In this document: positions 28,585 to 40,304 of the stretch, in pieces
Position numbering within the stretch: position 1 is the stretch's first letter
Layout: each line of letters begins with the position of its first letter
Assembly (NCBI RefSeq): GCF_024346755.1
Contig: NZ_AP024861.1
Span: 2,108,001 to 2,172,000, forward strand
Reading direction: 5' to 3'
DNA from: Vibrio aerogenes
GTDB lineage: Bacteria; Pseudomonadota; Gammaproteobacteria; Enterobacterales; Vibrionaceae
Length of the DNA: 64,000 nt
The notes under the pieces: generated by a model
Database searches by the model: none
The model's input: only the letters and a program-made list of their open reading frames with translations
Told to the model about the DNA's origin: nothing
Made by a program: the position numbers and the translations under genes

Positions 28585-28638
28585 AAACATAAGCCTTGCA
28601 TCAATATAATTTATCTGCTGCAAGGATTATGTTTTTAT
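28584..28638 (+). terminator. Terminator of the small membrane peptide gene
   Basis: AAAACATAAGCCTTGCA pairs with TGCAAGGATTATGTTTT over about 16 bp with one mismatch and an 18-base loop. TTTTATTC follows. Confidence 0.75.
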
Positions 28639-28815
28639 TCTGCCGGAAACATTACACACCGGTAAGTAGTACACTCAATAAACTCTGTTTTATCTTAATA
28701 TTTCATCTCCCGTTACAGCATATACTGGCATACATGCCGTTAACATGCTGAACAGCATCAATATATCATTCATATCAGGTATAATTCCGGAAGAAACTTA
28801 CCGGAGCTATATCAT

Positions 28816-29769
28816 ATGGATATTCTATTTCTTGGTACATCCGCTGGTGTTCCGACCCGCAAAAGAAATGTCACGGCCATTGCTGTCAGTGAAAATCAAA
28901 GTCGTAACTGGTGTCTGGTCGACTGTGGGGAAGGCACACAACAGCAACTATTACGAACCCACTTATCATTACATAATCTTCAAGCTATTTTCATTACCCA
29001 TATCCATGGTGATCACTGCTATGGGCTGATCGGATTACTCGCCAGTGCAGGAATGAGCGGCCGGAAAACACCACTCAGAATTGTTGCACCTCAGGGTATC
29101 CGGGAATGGATTGAAGCGACGAAACGACATACACAACTTTTTATTCCTTATGAATTGCACTTTACCGAAGTTGAATCCCTGACCGCCATAAATGTCGGCC
29201 CCTTTGAAGTTCATACGACTGAACTCTCTCACCGGGTACCATCTTATGCCTACCGTTTTACCGAAAAAATCATCAGGACAAGTCTCGATACTGACAAGCT
29301 GAAGTTACAGGGAATCCAGCCGGGTCCGGTATGGGGAAAACTCCGGCAAGGTCAGGACATCACCCATGAAGGACAACAGCTACTGTCTCAGGACTTTGTA
29401 CAACAGGAAGTTCAGGTCAGAAAAATTGTTGTCTGTGGTGATAATGACCACCCTCAGTTACTTCAGTCACTTTGTCAGGATTGTGATGTACTGGTTCATG
29501 AAGCAACGTATACACAAGATATTGCAGCCAAAGCAAGCGATGCAGGGCACAGCTATGCAGGATTAATCGCAACATTTGCAGAATCCATGCAGTTACCCAA
29601 CCTGATTCTGACTCACTTCAGTCCCCGTTATCAATCAGATCCTGAAGCCCCCTGCTCTGTTGAACATATCCGCCGGGAAGCATATGCCCTTTATTCAGGA
29701 AACTTGTATCTTGCAGAAGACTTTGATCACTATCAGCTGATGCAACATGGTGAAATAAAGAAAAACTAA
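28816..29769 (+). CDS. rnz: Ribonuclease Z / RNase BN
   Basis: A metallo-beta-lactamase-fold nuclease (317 residues) that processes tRNA 3' ends; in organisms with encoded CCA, as here, it may act as RNase BN. The N-terminal LFLGTSAGVPTRKRN is typical of ElaC. The zinc motif THIHGDHCYG (about residues 61-70) is complete. Later histidines and aspartates appear in CGDND and HEATY, and TLTHFSPRY-like sequence near 275 ends the core. It begins about 230 bases after the small peptide gene and converges on mukB, sharing a terminator region. Confidence 0.93.
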   Translation: MDILFLGTSAGVPTRKRNVTAIAVSENQSRNWCLVDCGEGTQQQLLRTHLSLHNLQAIFITHIHGDHCYGLIGLLASAGMSGRKTPLRIVAPQGIREWIEATKRHTQLFIPYELHFTEVESLTAINVGPFEVHTTELSHRVPSYAYRFTEKIIRTSLDTDKLKLQGIQPGPVWGKLRQGQDITHEGQQLLSQDFVQQEVQVRKIVVCGDNDHPQLLQSLCQDCDVLVHEATYTQDIAAKASDAGHSYAGLIATFAESMQLPNLILTHFSPRYQSDPEAPCSVEHIRREAYALYSGNLYLAEDFDHYQLMQHGEIKKN

Positions 29770-29780
29770 CTCATAAAAAA

Positions 29781-29812
29781 AGCCACCAGCTCATCTCTGG
29801 TGGCTTCATTTT
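29781..29812. terminator. Bidirectional terminator between rnz and mukB
   Basis: AGCCACCAG/CTGGTGGCT forms a 9-bp stem. It is flanked by seven As on the left (a T run for minus-strand transcripts) and TTCATTTT on the right. Confidence 0.75.
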
Positions 29813-29879
29813 AAAATATTATGTTTCTGACAATATCAAGTTTCTGGCAAGATTGAGCTTCGCCGGTCATGGTTCAGCT

Positions 29880-32800
29880 TCATGTTGTTTCCAAAGGAAG
29901 ATCTTCAACTTCTCTGTGATCTGATTCCGCAGAAGCGAATCCCCGTAAGCCGACAACATGGACATGTTCATGATCTTTGAATACTTTCCGGACCAGCTTA
30001 TAAGTTGTTCCTTTTTCCGGGCTGATATTTTCCGGCGCTGCAATCAGCAGCTGCATATCCAGCCGGTCACAAAGCTCAAATAAGGTAGAGATAGACTTCG
30101 CATCCAGCCGGGCTGCCTCATCCAGAAACAGTAACCGGCAAGGAATAATCTCTTTACTCCGTAAACGCCGTGACTCTTCTTCCCAGCTTTGTACCACCAT
30201 CAACAAAATGGACTGACCGGTTCCGATTGCTTCCCCCGTCGATAATGCACCTGATTCCGCCTGTAACCAGCCATCTGCACCCCGGTTGACTTCAACATTC
30301 AGTTCAAGATAATTACGATAATCCAGCAACTCTTCGCCCAGAACCTGAGGTGATCGCTGTCCCATATCCACATGTGGATTGACACGCTGGAAGAGCTTCG
30401 CCATTGATTCAGAGAAAGTCAGCCGCGAGCTGCTGAAAAGATCCTGATGCTGGTCCTGCTGCTCCGCCAAACCCGAAAGCAACATTTCATGACTTTCCCG
30501 CACCTTCACATTCAGCCTGACACCATTGACCTGGCCAAAGTTTATATTCGACAATCCCTGATTCAGCATCCGGATACGATTCTGTTCACGCTGAATCGTT
30601 TTGCGGATAATACTGGCAACCGATTCTGAGCTGATTGCCAGATTCGCTTCCCGCTGAGTCAGTTCATCAGTCAAACGTGCCAGCTCAACCTCCATCTCTT
30701 CAATCGCTTCAACCGGATCATCCGTACGGATAATATCCTGACGAATTCTTTCTCTGAGATGCTGATAAACATCAATATAGAACAGAACTTTACGCTCCGG
30801 CTTCGCGTTATCTTCCGACAACCGCAATGAGTCTCTCAACGTATCATTATCCGCAACAGCCAGACGTAATGCGCCCAATGCTTTATCAGACATGGAGCGT
30901 AATTCACTGCCGGACAGATAAGCCAGCTCGCGCTTATGCAAACGTCGTTCAACATCATGCTTGCGGGCTAAACGAAGTACAGAACACCAGCCAGCTTTCG
31001 CATTGACGATAAATTTCCTCAGCTCCGCATAATCTTTCGTGACTTTTTTCAGCTGTTTTGTCAATGTACTCATTTCCAGTTCAGTCGATGTGACCGTTCT
31101 TTCCAGTTCATGCTGACGCTGACGTGAAACATGCAATTTTTCATACAGCTCATTTTTACGAAACTCAGCCCGTTCAAGTGCGGTTTCATCAGTATTCACA
31201 CCGAATGATTGTAGTTCCTGCTCAAACTCTTGCACCGTTTCAAGCTTGGATTGATGAGCACTTTTTAAGGAAGCCATCACCTGCTGATACTGGACAGCCT
31301 GACTTTGTGCCTGTTTATAAGCGCTGCGGGCTTCTGTGCGCTGAATTTCCGCCTGTGCCAGTTTCGCTTTCAGCTGTTCACTAAACGCATCGCCCTGATT
31401 CACCAGATCAATTGCATCAGCATAATTCAGATGATGACGACGCTCAGCCAGATCAGATAACGCAAATATTTTCGCTTTCACATCCTGTAGCGCCTGATCA
31501 GCCTGTTGATAATCAGCTTCCAGCACATCAAACTGTTCAGGATCACTCTCAAGTGAACTGATACAGGATTTCAGTAACTCAACATGTTTACCATGGCGGG
31601 CTAAGAATTGTTTCGCTTCATCCAACGAGCTCAGAGACTGTTCAATCTCTTCACTTCTTTCGGCAAGCGAATCATCATCAAGCAAGTGAACATGAGGTTC
31701 AATTTTATCTATCAGCGACAATCCATCTCTGGACTGTTGGATACGACTCCTGAACTGATGTTCTTTGGTATCCATTTCACTCATTGAACGTGAAATCTGA
31801 TTATTTTTATCCCGGATCTGCTGTAAGGCCTGTTCAGGGTTATCCTGAAAAGCGTTCGTCATATGTGTGGTGACAAACGCCTGATAAGCCTGATACAAAC
31901 GTTGAGATTTTTGCGTATCAAACGACACTTTTGCATAAGCTTCAACAATATCATCACGCCCGGCACGTAACTGTTCCAGACGCATTTCTCTTGCCGCTCG
32001 TCCAAACAGAGGAATCTCAGGAAAACGTGAGTAACGGAGCTGATTGTCGTTCAAGCGGACACAAACAGCGCCTTCTGACTCTTCTGCATCAAATGCACTG
32101 TCATCAAACGCATCAACGTCTCCTTCGAGAATATACAAATCTTCCGGACAATCATCGAGCTCAGACAAGCGCTCTTTAACACCTGATAAGTCAGAAACGA
32201 CAATGGCATGACGCGCCGGACCGTACATCGCGCTGAAATAAGGTGCATCGTCGATCGTGATGTCATCATAAATTTCTGACAGCAGAACACCACCTAAAAC
32301 ATCCGCGATACCTTTAATCCGGGCATCATTTGCGCCACCGGGAGACGCCAGCAGCTCGATATCTTTTTCAATATCCCGACGCTTTTGAGCCAGCTGTTCT
32401 TTTTCTGCGGACTGTACTTTTTCCTGTTCAAGTATTTGCTGCATCTGCAGCAAAACTGACTGCTGATCGGCCAGAGACTCACCACTCTGTTCTCTGAGCG
32501 CTTCCAAAGCATTATGTGAGATGATCCACTGAGGCGCCAGCTGTTCTAAACGACGAATATCATCCTGACAATTTTGTTGCTCACTGCGCAAAGCCGTCCG
32601 GTTGTCCCGGATGACTGCAACTTCTTCCTCAAGTGAATCAAGCAAATGTAAATGCTTTTCACGTTCTTCGCTCAGATCCAGCGAATCCAGGGACAGCTGA
32701 AACTGAGTACAATAAGACTCCGCAAAATCACGTGCCTGTTTTTGCTGCGTCAACTGACGTCTTATGTCAGCTTGCTGGCTCGTCAGGTGATGCTGCTGTT

Positions 32801-34337
32801 CAACCTGTCGTTTGGCTTGCTCTGCTTTTGCCACAACTTCTGTTGCACAATGAAATGCTGACTGCCGGTCAACATCAGTGACAATGGACTGAATCAGCGT
32901 GAATGCCTGCTCAAATTGTGAAGCTGCAGCCGAAGCCAGATCCAAACGATGTTTCATTTGTAACAGACGGGTTGTCATCTCAGATTGCGCCTGATTCAGT
33001 TCCTGAATTTTTTCAGATGCATTCTCAGCAGACAACGTCTGGTCGCCAGTAAGCGTCTGCGCCTTTTCCAGTGCATTCAATGCCTGTTGATATTGAAGTG
33101 CCCGTGTTTGCTGAATATCAAGTGCTTGCTGATAATCAGCCAGCTGGGACTTCAGGCTATCCACCTCATCTTCATAAATCGTGGCTTGTTCTTCAGTCAG
33201 GGCAACCTGTTCCTGAGATTCTTCAACCACCATCAGCTGTTCTTCAAGCCGCTCTTTTAACGCTTCCAGATCTTCCCTGTATCTTTCGATTTTCTCTCGC
33301 TGACGCAGAGCATTCTGCACCAGCTGCAAATAATCTGAGGCACTCTGGTAATCCTGTTCAAGGGCAGACTCCTGTCCTGATAATTCTTCCAGTTCTGCTG
33401 AAACCTGATTGAGCAATTCACGATGACGGCACAACGTCTGCTGTGCACCAAACAAAGTCTGCCGATGGGACAATGCCTGCTCTACCTTACTTCTCCGCTC
33501 ATTGGCATGACGCATATAATCTGCTGCCACATAATTGGTCGACTCAGTAATCAGATGCTTAAATAAATCGCGATCATTTTGGGTCGTTTTAATCGCTTCC
33601 AGTGTCATCCGGTTTTCACGGAGCGCCGCTTCCATATCCTGAAATGCTTTTTTTACCCCACCGTTTTGCGGCAAAAGATAATCACGTAGTGACCGGGTAA
33701 TCGCACTGGAAATCCCGCCATAGAGTGATGCTTCAATCAGCCGGTAGAATTTGGAACGATCCGCACCTGAACGCATTTTTTTAGGCACAACCCCAAACTC
33801 AAACATTTGTGCATGGTAGTCAACGACCGATTGAAATGCTTTAAACTGAACCCCTTCATGAGCCAGTGCGCACTCTTTGACTTCATTGAGCTGACGCACC
33901 CGGGCCTGCTGTTCAGAGACACCTTCGATCAAAATATCCGTTGGCCGGACATGGCTTGGCAAGCCCTGAATTAAGAAAGGTTTGATATCAACTTTTTTAT
34001 CCCGGCCCGCAACCTGTTGTAGCTTGACGGCAAACAAAAGGCGCTGATGACGGGAGTTCACCACATCAAGTGCCGCATAACATACACCGGGTTGAAGTTT
34101 CCCGTGTAAACCTTTATCTCTGGATGACTGGGAACTTCCCGCTTCCGTGGTATTTCTGAAATGAAGCAAACTCTGATCCGGGATCAACGCCGTAATAAAT
34201 GCGGCCATAGTGGTTGATTTACCGGCACCATTTCCGCCGGAGAGCGTCGTCACCAACCCATCGATATCAAAGGTCCGTGCGAAGAAACCATTCCAGTTGA
34301 TCATAGTCAGTGATTGATATTTACCTCTTTCAATCAT
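29880..34337 (-). CDS. mukB: Chromosome partition SMC-like protein MukB
   Basis: MukB is the large SMC-type ATPase of the MukBEF condensin, which compacts and segregates the chromosome in the gamma-proteobacteria that lack SMC-ScpAB. The 1485-residue chain has Walker [13 protein letters not shown] (about 33-44), long glutamine-rich coiled coils either side of a central hinge, and the C-terminal head with signature [13 protein letters not shown] (about 1364-1376) and Walker [13 protein letters not shown] (about 1398-1409). Its start overlaps mukE by 4 bases (ATGA), so expression is coupled with mukF and mukE. Confidence 0.97.
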   Translation of the reverse strand: MIERGKYQSLTMINWNGFFARTFDIDGLVTTLSGGNGAGKSTTMAAFITALIPDQSLLHFRNTTEAGSSQSSRDKGLHGKLQPGVCYAALDVVNSRHQRLLFAVKLQQVAGRDKKVDIKPFLIQGLPSHVRPTDILIEGVSEQQARVRQLNEVKECALAHEGVQFKAFQSVVDYHAQMFEFGVVPKKMRSGADRSKFYRLIEASLYGGISSAITRSLRDYLLPQNGGVKKAFQDMEAALRENRMTLEAIKTTQNDRDLFKHLITESTNYVAADYMRHANERRSKVEQALSHRQTLFGAQQTLCRHRELLNQVSAELEELSGQESALEQDYQSASDYLQLVQNALRQREKIERYREDLEALKERLEEQLMVVEESQEQVALTEEQATIYEDEVDSLKSQLADYQQALDIQQTRALQYQQALNALEKAQTLTGDQTLSAENASEKIQELNQAQSEMTTRLLQMKHRLDLASAAASQFEQAFTLIQSIVTDVDRQSAFHCATEVVAKAEQAKRQVEQQHHLTSQQADIRRQLTQQKQARDFAESYCTQFQLSLDSLDLSEEREKHLHLLDSLEEEVAVIRDNRTALRSEQQNCQDDIRRLEQLAPQWIISHNALEALREQSGESLADQQSVLLQMQQILEQEKVQSAEKEQLAQKRRDIEKDIELLASPGGANDARIKGIADVLGGVLLSEIYDDITIDDAPYFSAMYGPARHAIVVSDLSGVKERLSELDDCPEDLYILEGDVDAFDDSAFDAEESEGAVCVRLNDNQLRYSRFPEIPLFGRAAREMRLEQLRAGRDDIVEAYAKVSFDTQKSQRLYQAYQAFVTTHMTNAFQDNPEQALQQIRDKNNQISRSMSEMDTKEHQFRSRIQQSRDGLSLIDKIEPHVHLLDDDSLAERSEEIEQSLSSLDEAKQFLARHGKHVELLKSCISSLESDPEQFDVLEADYQQADQALQDVKAKIFALSDLAERRHHLNYADAIDLVNQGDAFSEQLKAKLAQAEIQRTEARSAYKQAQSQAVQYQQVMASLKSAHQSKLETVQEFEQELQSFGVNTDETALERAEFRKNELYEKLHVSRQRQHELERTVTSTELEMSTLTKQLKKVTKDYAELRKFIVNAKAGWCSVLRLARKHDVERRLHKRELAYLSGSELRSMSDKALGALRLAVADNDTLRDSLRLSEDNAKPERKVLFYIDVYQHLRERIRQDIIRTDDPVEAIEEMEVELARLTDELTQREANLAISSESVASIIRKTIQREQNRIRMLNQGLSNINFGQVNGVRLNVKVRESHEMLLSGLAEQQDQHQDLFSSSRLTFSESMAKLFQRVNPHVDMGQRSPQVLGEELLDYRNYLELNVEVNRGADGWLQAESGALSTGEAIGTGQSILLMVVQSWEEESRRLRSKEIIPCRLLFLDEAARLDAKSISTLFELCDRLDMQLLIAAPENISPEKGTTYKLVRKVFKDHEHVHVVGLRGFASAESDHREVEDLPLETT

Positions 34338-35047
34338 GCTTCACCTTCAAATTCTGTTAATTCTGTTGCTATTTGTTGTTCTGATGTTTGTTTTTCATCG
34401 AAAGACGGGACCGGCACCACCGCTTCTCCATCCCTGATTAAGCGTAACTGAGCTTCCCGCATGTCATCACCAAGACGTACATCAGCACCAAAGCGAAACA
34501 CAGCTTCCGTAATCACAAACTTACCTGAATCACCAATCACCACAATCATCCCCATGCGGCGAAGTCTGCGTAGCGATGTTCTGACTTTTTCAAATAGTTT
34601 TTCACGGTCCAGATCAGAACCACTGGCCCGGTGTGTAACCAGCCGCATCAGCTTTTTCTCATCAGCCAGAGATAACAGCTCGTCATATAATTCCTGACTG
34701 GTAAATATACCTTCATGTGCCAATCGCTCGGGACTGAGATACAAGAAACACAACACTTTGCCGACCAGCATATCCAGCTCAGATAAAACACTTCTGTTAA
34801 TCAAAGAAGTTGAGCGGGGTCTGAGATAAAAGAAACCTTCCGGCGCTCTGACCAGCTCTGTATTATAGCGCTGATAAAACATCGCCAGTTCCGGTTCAAA
34901 ATCAGAGAGAAAGGCATGATTGTCCAAATCTTCACCGGATATATGCCGCCCTGCCCGCAGCAAGCTATCAAGCGCAGGAAAAAGAGGGTTAGAAATTGCT
35001 TTGACCAGTTTTTCTGGCATGTATTCATTCATATTGGTCGATGACAT
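34334..35047 (-). CDS. mukE: Chromosome partition protein MukE
   Basis: MukE is the winged-helix kite subunit that bridges MukF and MukB. I chose the ATG at [14 protein letters not shown], giving 237 residues; the longer frame upstream lies entirely inside mukF. Conserved stretches are [39 protein letters not shown] and [13 protein letters not shown]. The acidic C-terminal tail is typical. It overlaps mukF by 23 bases and mukB by 4, so the three form one translational unit. Confidence 0.96.
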   Translation of the reverse strand: MSSTNMNEYMPEKLVKAISNPLFPALDSLLRAGRHISGEDLDNHAFLSDFEPELAMFYQRYNTELVRAPEGFFYLRPRSTSLINRSVLSELDMLVGKVLCFLYLSPERLAHEGIFTSQELYDELLSLADEKKLMRLVTHRASGSDLDREKLFEKVRTSLRRLRRMGMIVVIGDSGKFVITEAVFRFGADVRLGDDMREAQLRLIRDGEAVVPVPSFDEKQTSEQQIATELTEFEGEA

Positions 35048-36368
35048 TCGCTTGTACCTTTGCACCAAATTCGTTAATTGCCTGCCACTTGGGCTGAATT
35101 GCCTGATAATCTGCACCTGAGTAACCAAGACGAACGGCTTGATCGACAACAATACGTGCTAAATCAAAATGATGGGCTCTGGGGTGAGAAGCCAGATAAT
35201 CTTTCAGAACCAGAGTCAAATCAATGGGTTCTCCTTTCTCTTTGTGGGCAGTCAACATATGGCCGATCCGTTCAGAAAGTTCATCCGTGACCTGTTCATA
35301 CGCTTCATATTCTACTTCTTCAGGCACATGACCGGTCACTTCATCATTTCTGAGAACAAGCGCCTCATCGCGCAGATCAGTAAAACGCTCAGCATCTGCA
35401 AACGTCAGATACCAAGGTAGCTCAAAGTACTCATTGACAGACTGGCGAAGTCTTTGACTAAAGGCCCGGAACTGATCCATATCAATCGCAGTCCGGATAA
35501 ATTTATGGACATGCCGATCATAGCCAATCCAGAGATCAATGGCCTGTTGCCCCCAGCTGATAATCCGATCCAGTTTCATTTGCAGCTGAAATAAGATCTC
35601 CTCGACAAACCCCAGTTCAGTATGGCCATAAATGCATTCCTGAATATCCAGAATCTGAGTCTGAAGCTCATCACCGGCAGCCTGCAGGGTGTCTTGCAAC
35701 TCTTTTAGTGTAGAGGAAGTTTCAGATAATAATGACTCACAATTCTGAATCGCATCGCGCCAGTCTTTATTCAGTAACTGGGCAATCTGGTCTTTAACTT
35801 CCTGCTGCTGTTCATCCATCACCCGCTGGTTTAAATCTATCTGATCGAATATTTCACCAACGGAATATCTCAGAACGCCATAGACATGCTTTTGCCAGTA
35901 TCCCGGCGTACCACCTTTTTCTGCAGCCTCTTTTGCCTTTTCCATTTCGTCAGCCACAATGGAAAGCTGAATGGACAATTTCAGTTTAGAAAATTCACGG
36001 TGCCGGACATAATAGTCAGTAATGCCAATGGCTAACGGTGACAGGCGGTAAATACTTGCGCCATCGGTAATTTCACTGGTGAAACGCTGAATCAGCCGTT
36101 GTTGCACCAGATCATTCACTGCATTATTCGCACGAAATGCAGAAGCATCGCCGGTATCTTCAAACAACCGGGTCACAATGGCAAAAGCATCATGTAACTC
36201 ACCTTCACCTAACTCGTCATCAAACCGCTCATGGCTTAACACAGCAAGAGAGATTAAAAAAGCAAGTTTTTCAGAACTCAGACTGAGTGAAAAATCATGT
36301 TGCCTCACCCAGCCAACCAGCTCATCTATTGATTGTTCACTTTTTTCCGGAATCAACTCATCCATCAT
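35025..36368 (-). CDS. mukF: Chromosome partition kleisin MukF
   Basis: MukF is the kleisin of MukBEF, joining the two MukB heads and binding MukE. The 447-residue protein has the N-terminal winged-helix dimerisation region (about residues 1-120), a helical middle part containing coiled coil ([33 protein letters not shown]), and the C-terminal MukB-binding domain ending [10 protein letters not shown]. aagga lies before the double ATG. It follows cmoM with 7 bases between, an order shared with enteric bacteria. Confidence 0.96.
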   Translation of the reverse strand: MMDELIPEKSEQSIDELVGWVRQHDFSLSLSSEKLAFLISLAVLSHERFDDELGEGELHDAFAIVTRLFEDTGDASAFRANNAVNDLVQQRLIQRFTSEITDGASIYRLSPLAIGITDYYVRHREFSKLKLSIQLSIVADEMEKAKEAAEKGGTPGYWQKHVYGVLRYSVGEIFDQIDLNQRVMDEQQQEVKDQIAQLLNKDWRDAIQNCESLLSETSSTLKELQDTLQAAGDELQTQILDIQECIYGHTELGFVEEILFQLQMKLDRIISWGQQAIDLWIGYDRHVHKFIRTAIDMDQFRAFSQRLRQSVNEYFELPWYLTFADAERFTDLRDEALVLRNDEVTGHVPEEVEYEAYEQVTDELSERIGHMLTAHKEKGEPIDLTLVLKDYLASHPRAHHFDLARIVVDQAVRLGYSGADYQAIQPKWQAINEFGAKVQANVIDQYE

Positions 36369-36375
36369 AAATTTG

Positions 36376-37164
36376 TTATTCCTTACTCACTTTTCTGGCC
36401 AAAACATGAATGTATCGTCCCATCGATAAGTAAGGCTCCTGACGGCATAGCTGTTGCTCAAGCGCCAGCACATCCTCATAAGTATACTCTCCCATATTCT
36501 TTCGATTCCCTATGTAATCATGAAAACAACGAATACCGGATTTACATTCAATCTCAAACCCTGACATTTCAATCCACCGATAAACCTCTTCAGGCAGAAG
36601 TCCTTTTTGGGGTTGTAGCTTAAAACGCTTCCGGAAAGGCATTCCTTCCAGAACATGAGGTATATTTCCACATATAACATTTTTAAAAACTAAACCATGG
36701 TGATTGTAGAACATCACAGAAGCTACGCCACCAGGCCTGACCTTACCGAGCAGGTGTTTTAATGCCTCTTCTGGTTCAGCCAGCCACTCCATCACTGCAT
36801 GAAACATAAGAAAATCGACCTGATTTTTAATATGTTTATCAATTTCCTGTACGGGTGAATGAACAAAATCATACTGTGCCTGCAATCCTTTGCGTTCGAT
36901 CTCTGCCTGAGCCAGTTTTAACATCTCAACTGATAAATCACATAATGTTACATGATGTCCCGCTTCAGCTAACTTCTGAGACATCTGTGCCAGCCCGCCG
37001 CCGGCATCTAATATGTTTAAAGGTGCATGAGATGATGGAAATTTTCCCAGAATTTGCATAATATCTTCCCAAACAATTGTTTGGCGGATCAGACCTTTGT
37101 CAGAGCCGTATATATTTTTTGCGAATTTGTGGGCAATATCGTCGAAATTGCGGTCTTCAGTCAC
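36376..37164 (-). CDS. cmoM: tRNA cmo5U methyltransferase CmoM
   Basis: CmoM (formerly SmtA) methylates cmo5U34 to its methyl ester in certain tRNAs. The 262-residue protein has the SAM motif [18 protein letters not shown] (about 50-67), [10 protein letters not shown], and [15 protein letters not shown] near 120. I prefer the GTG start encoding [14 protein letters not shown], as in homologues; an in-frame TTG eight codons upstream is also open, and neither has a clear Shine-Dalgarno site. It heads the mukFEB operon as in enterics. With CmoA and CmoB at 23-25 kb the full pathway after hydroxylation is present. Confidence 0.92.
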   Translation of the reverse strand: MTEDRNFDDIAHKFAKNIYGSDKGLIRQTIVWEDIMQILGKFPSSHAPLNILDAGGGLAQMSQKLAEAGHHVTLCDLSVEMLKLAQAEIERKGLQAQYDFVHSPVQEIDKHIKNQVDFLMFHAVMEWLAEPEEALKHLLGKVRPGGVASVMFYNHHGLVFKNVICGNIPHVLEGMPFRKRFKLQPQKGLLPEEVYRWIEMSGFEIECKSGIRCFHDYIGNRKNMGEYTYEDVLALEQQLCRQEPYLSMGRYIHVLARKVSKE

Positions 37165-37278
37165 AATAGCATGAGTTATTATAATCAATCGTGCTGCTAT
37201 TCTGTCACAGGAATGGCAGGAATAAAGAGGGATTAATCGTTTTTATTCTCAATTGCTGATTTTTCGGACTATTTTTAT

Positions 37279-38082
37279 ATGTTTGCACTAAAAAAAATCG
37301 TTTCTGCATTTCTGATGCCTCTTCCCTCGTTGCTATTAATTGGCTTTATCGGGTTGATGTTGATCATGTTTACAACGAAAAGAAAGACTGGTTGTCTGAT
37401 CGTTCTGTTCTCTTATGTATGCCTTTTTATGGCATCATTTCAGCCTGTTTCAAGTCGTCTGCTGGCTCCTCTGGAACGTCAGTATTCTGCTTTTCTGCCC
37501 ATTGAGGGGACGGTTAACTATGTGATGGTTCTCGGTGGTGGACATGTTGTTGACAGCCAAATCCCTCCAACATCGCAAATCAGCAGAACAGCCCTGATGC
37601 GACTGACAGAAGGTATCCGGATCATGCGTATGTATCCGGGCGCAAAGCTGATTCTCTCAGGATATGCAGCACAAACAAGGTTAAGTCACGCCCGTATGCT
37701 GGCAAAAGTAGCGCTGTCACTTGGTGTGGCAAAGTCTGACATTATTCTGTTAGAGAACGCACGGGATACGTGGGAAGAAGCGCAACAAGCGGCAAATTTC
37801 ATTGGTAATCAAAAGCTGGTGCTTGTTACTTCAGCGAGCCATATGAAACGGGCACTGCACGAATTCAGGTCTGCAGGATTAGATCCGGTTCCGGCACCAA
37901 CCAACTATCTGTCATTGAAAGATATTGCGCAGCCATGGGAAAAATATGCACCAAAATCCTTATATCTGGAACAAACAGAAAAATACTGGCACGAAACATT
38001 AGGACAACTCTGGCAACAGTTAAAGAAATGGGTTTCAAGTCAGGAAGCAGCCGTCTCAGGCTCACCGGATGATAATACATAA
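37279..38082 (+). CDS. elyC: Envelope biogenesis factor ElyC (DUF218/YdcF family)
   Basis: A 267-residue inner-membrane protein with two N-terminal helices (about residues 10-30 and 38-58), then a DUF218 domain facing the periplasm. VMVLGGGHVV starts the domain; LTEGIRIMRMYPGAKLILSG and VTSASHMKRAL are the family marks. In E. coli ElyC affects peptidoglycan and lipid-carrier-linked envelope synthesis and lies divergently next to the cmoM-mukFEB operon, exactly as here. The context therefore supports ElyC over other YdcF-like proteins. Confidence 0.88.
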   Translation: MFALKKIVSAFLMPLPSLLLIGFIGLMLIMFTTKRKTGCLIVLFSYVCLFMASFQPVSSRLLAPLERQYSAFLPIEGTVNYVMVLGGGHVVDSQIPPTSQISRTALMRLTEGIRIMRMYPGAKLILSGYAAQTRLSHARMLAKVALSLGVAKSDIILLENARDTWEEAQQAANFIGNQKLVLVTSASHMKRALHEFRSAGLDPVPAPTNYLSLKDIAQPWEKYAPKSLYLEQTEKYWHETLGQLWQQLKKWVSSQEAAVSGSPDDNT

Positions 38083-38248
38083 TTCACAAAACAATCTGCC
38101 TGAGTGAAGTTATGATATAAATTCGGGGTTTTGGATTGCTATTCCCGGAGCTGAGCTTTAAAATTTCACGTTTTCAAATAATTGATGCCGCAGAAGTTGT
38201 TATTTTCATCAATGACATTACAGACCTTCAGCGAAAGAGTATATACCT

Positions 38249-39262
38249 ATGGCTACAATAAAAGATGTTGCCCGCCTTGCGGGTGTATCAACGACAACTG
38301 TTTCGCACGTGATTAATAAAACACGTTTTGTTGCTGAGGCAACTCAGGAAAAAGTACTGGAAGCAGTAAAATCATTAAACTATGCACCCAGTGCTGTGGC
38401 TCGAAGTCTGAAATGCAATTCAACCCGGACGATAGGCATGTTAGTTACTCAGTCGACTAACCCTTTTTTCTCAGAGGTGATCGACGGTGTGGAAAGTTAT
38501 TGTTATCGCCAGGGATACACGCTCATCTTATGTAATACCGGCGGGCTATATGAAAAACAACGTGATTATATTCGTATGCTTGCTGAAAAAAGAGTAGATG
38601 GCATCCTCGTCATTTGTTCTGATCTGACCGAAGTCTTGCTGGATATGCTCGATGGCTATCAGGATATTCCTAAAGTTGTTATGGACTGGGGGCCGGAAAG
38701 TTCTCAGGCAGATAAAATCATTGATAACTCCGAAGAAGGCGGTTATCTGGCAACGAAGTATCTGATTGATCATGGCCATAAAAAAATTGCCTGTTTAAGC
38801 GGACAACTCTCCAAGGCTATTTGTAAAGAACGTATTCTGGGATACCGCAGGGCAATGTCTGAAGCAAATTTACCGACCAATGATGACTGGATTTTGGAAG
38901 GTAACTTTGAATGTGATACGGCTGTTTTGGCTGCAGATAAAATTATTGCTATGGATGAAAAGCCAACCGCTATTTTCTGTTTTAATGACACCATGGCTTT
39001 AGGACTCATGAGCCGGCTTCAGCAACGGGGGATAAAAATTCCCGATGATATGTCAGTCATTGGCTATGACAACATTGAGATTTCTGAATATTTCTCCCCT
39101 CCGTTGACAACAATTCATCAACCCAAAAGACGTGTAGGCAAAAACGCTTTCGAAATTTTGCTTGAGCGTATCAAAAACAAAGAACATGAGCGTCGAATAT
39201 TTGAAATGCATCCCGAAATCGTTGCTCGTGATACTGTCAAAAAATTAAATAATCGGTCATAA
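38249..39262 (+). CDS. purR: Purine repressor PurR
   Basis: A LacI-family repressor that binds PurR boxes with hypoxanthine or guanine as corepressor and controls purine synthesis. The 337-residue protein has the helix-turn-helix [20 protein letters not shown] at the N-terminus, hinge helix [14 protein letters not shown] sequence near 47-57, and the periplasmic-binding-protein-type effector domain starting [15 protein letters not shown]. Strong identity in the HTH and hinge with known Vibrio PurR supports the specific name. The purT operator at 10.5 kb is a likely target. No PurR box was found in its own upstream region. Confidence 0.92.
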   Translation: MATIKDVARLAGVSTTTVSHVINKTRFVAEATQEKVLEAVKSLNYAPSAVARSLKCNSTRTIGMLVTQSTNPFFSEVIDGVESYCYRQGYTLILCNTGGLYEKQRDYIRMLAEKRVDGILVICSDLTEVLLDMLDGYQDIPKVVMDWGPESSQADKIIDNSEEGGYLATKYLIDHGHKKIACLSGQLSKAICKERILGYRRAMSEANLPTNDDWILEGNFECDTAVLAADKIIAMDEKPTAIFCFNDTMALGLMSRLQQRGIKIPDDMSVIGYDNIEISEYFSPPLTTIHQPKRRVGKNAFEILLERIKNKEHERRIFEMHPEIVARDTVKKLNNRS

Positions 39263-39427
39263 TTGTCCGCCATATTATGTATATGAACACGCATGAATTA
39301 AAAAAAATGTTTAGTTCATACGCTATTAGTTGATCTACCGCATAATTTGGACTAAAATCACATTTGCGAATAGATGCTAGCATCTATTTATCGTTTTTCA
39401 ATTGTTAATTAAACATTAGAAAAAAGT

Positions 39428-39516
39428 GTCACGCACAGGGCAAACCATCTGAAAAGGTGGGACGCAAAGCCTCCGGCCTAAACCAGAGAGTGGTAGGTAG
39501 CGGGGTTACCGATGGC
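39428..39516 (+). promoter_or_regulatory. Cyclic-di-GMP-I (GEMM) riboswitch upstream of tfoY
   Basis: The sequence has all conserved parts of the class I c-di-GMP aptamer: CACGCACAGGGCAAACC at the 5' side, GGGACGCAAAGCCTCCGGCC in the joining and P2 region, GGTAGGTAGCGGGGTTACC with the tetraloop receptor side, and closing GATGG. It corresponds to the Vibrio Vc2-type switch and stands about 125 bases before tfoY. Free c-di-GMP should thus set expression of that regulator. Confidence 0.96.
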
Positions 39517-39641
39517 AAAAATGCATTTCATAGTTCGTCATTTACTGACGTCTTACTAACATATTTTCTGCATTATTTTGCTAAATTCTCGGACCTGATT
39601 TTGGTGGCGTATTCATTTAAAAATACACCGAGACGAAAAGC

Positions 39642-40232
39642 ATGGATAAACCAACCCTTAAAAATTCAATGCAGCTATTTGAGCAGCTGGGACGTGTTAA
39701 ATCTCGCTCAATGTTTGGCGGATTTGGTATTTTTGTTGAAGATATCATGTTTGCACTTGTCGTTAAGGACAAGTTACATATACGAGCAGATTCCAACTCA
39801 CTAGAGACATTCAAGGAGCAAGAGTTTGAGCCTTATGTCTATGCAAAGCGCGGGTTCCCCGTTGTCACTAAGTATTACGCACTTCCTGCGGAATACTGGA
39901 AGGACAAATCAAAGATACTCACTATTGCAACGCAGGCTTTTAAAACGGCTAAACTTGAAAAAGAATCACAAGAGGTCACAAAACCACAACGATTGAAAGA
40001 TCTTCCTAATCTACGTTTGGCAACAGAACGCATGCTGAGAAAAGCAGGTATTAATTCTGTCGCTGATCTTCATGAGAAAGGAGCGATTCAGGCTTATAAG
40101 GCAATTCAGGAAACTCATCCAACAACTCAGCCATCTCTTGAGTTGTTGTGGGCACCTGAAGGCGCCATAGAAGGTAAACACTGGTCGGTTATTCCGAAAT
40201 CACGTCGTGAGGAACTGGCTAATTTGTTATAA
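39642..40232 (+). CDS. tfoY: TfoX/Sxy family regulator TfoY
   Basis: A 196-residue TfoX-family protein. The N-terminal domain (about 1-105) has SRSMFGGFGIFVEDIMFALV and YYALPAEYWKD. The C-terminal domain (about 125-196) begins LPNLRLATERMLRKAGI, a helical segment with an HhH-like hairpin. In Vibrio TfoY promotes motility and type VI secretion programmes, while TfoX drives competence. The c-di-GMP riboswitch in its 5' leader identifies it as TfoY rather than TfoX. A strong bidirectional terminator separates it from convergent glgA. Confidence 0.93.
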   Translation: MDKPTLKNSMQLFEQLGRVKSRSMFGGFGIFVEDIMFALVVKDKLHIRADSNSLETFKEQEFEPYVYAKRGFPVVTKYYALPAEYWKDKSKILTIATQAFKTAKLEKESQEVTKPQRLKDLPNLRLATERMLRKAGINSVADLHEKGAIQAYKAIQETHPTTQPSLELLWAPEGAIEGKHWSVIPKSRREELANLL

Positions 40233-40264
40233 TTGGCATATATAATTATTGGCCAAGTCTTAGT

Positions 40265-40295
40265 AAAAGCACCTGTTTTCAGGTGCTTTTTTTAT
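40265..40295. terminator. Terminator between tfoY and glgA
   Basis: AAAAGCACCTG/CAGGTGCTTTT is an 11-bp stem with a short loop, followed by TTTATT on the plus strand. On the minus strand only TTTTAC follows, so it is mainly the tfoY terminator. Confidence 0.82.
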
Positions 40296-40304
40296 TCAGA
40301 AAAT

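Noticed and set aside
28745..29029. A 94-codon plus-strand frame overlapping the start of rnz
   Set aside because: It runs in another frame through the conserved ribonuclease sequence, so it is a shadow.
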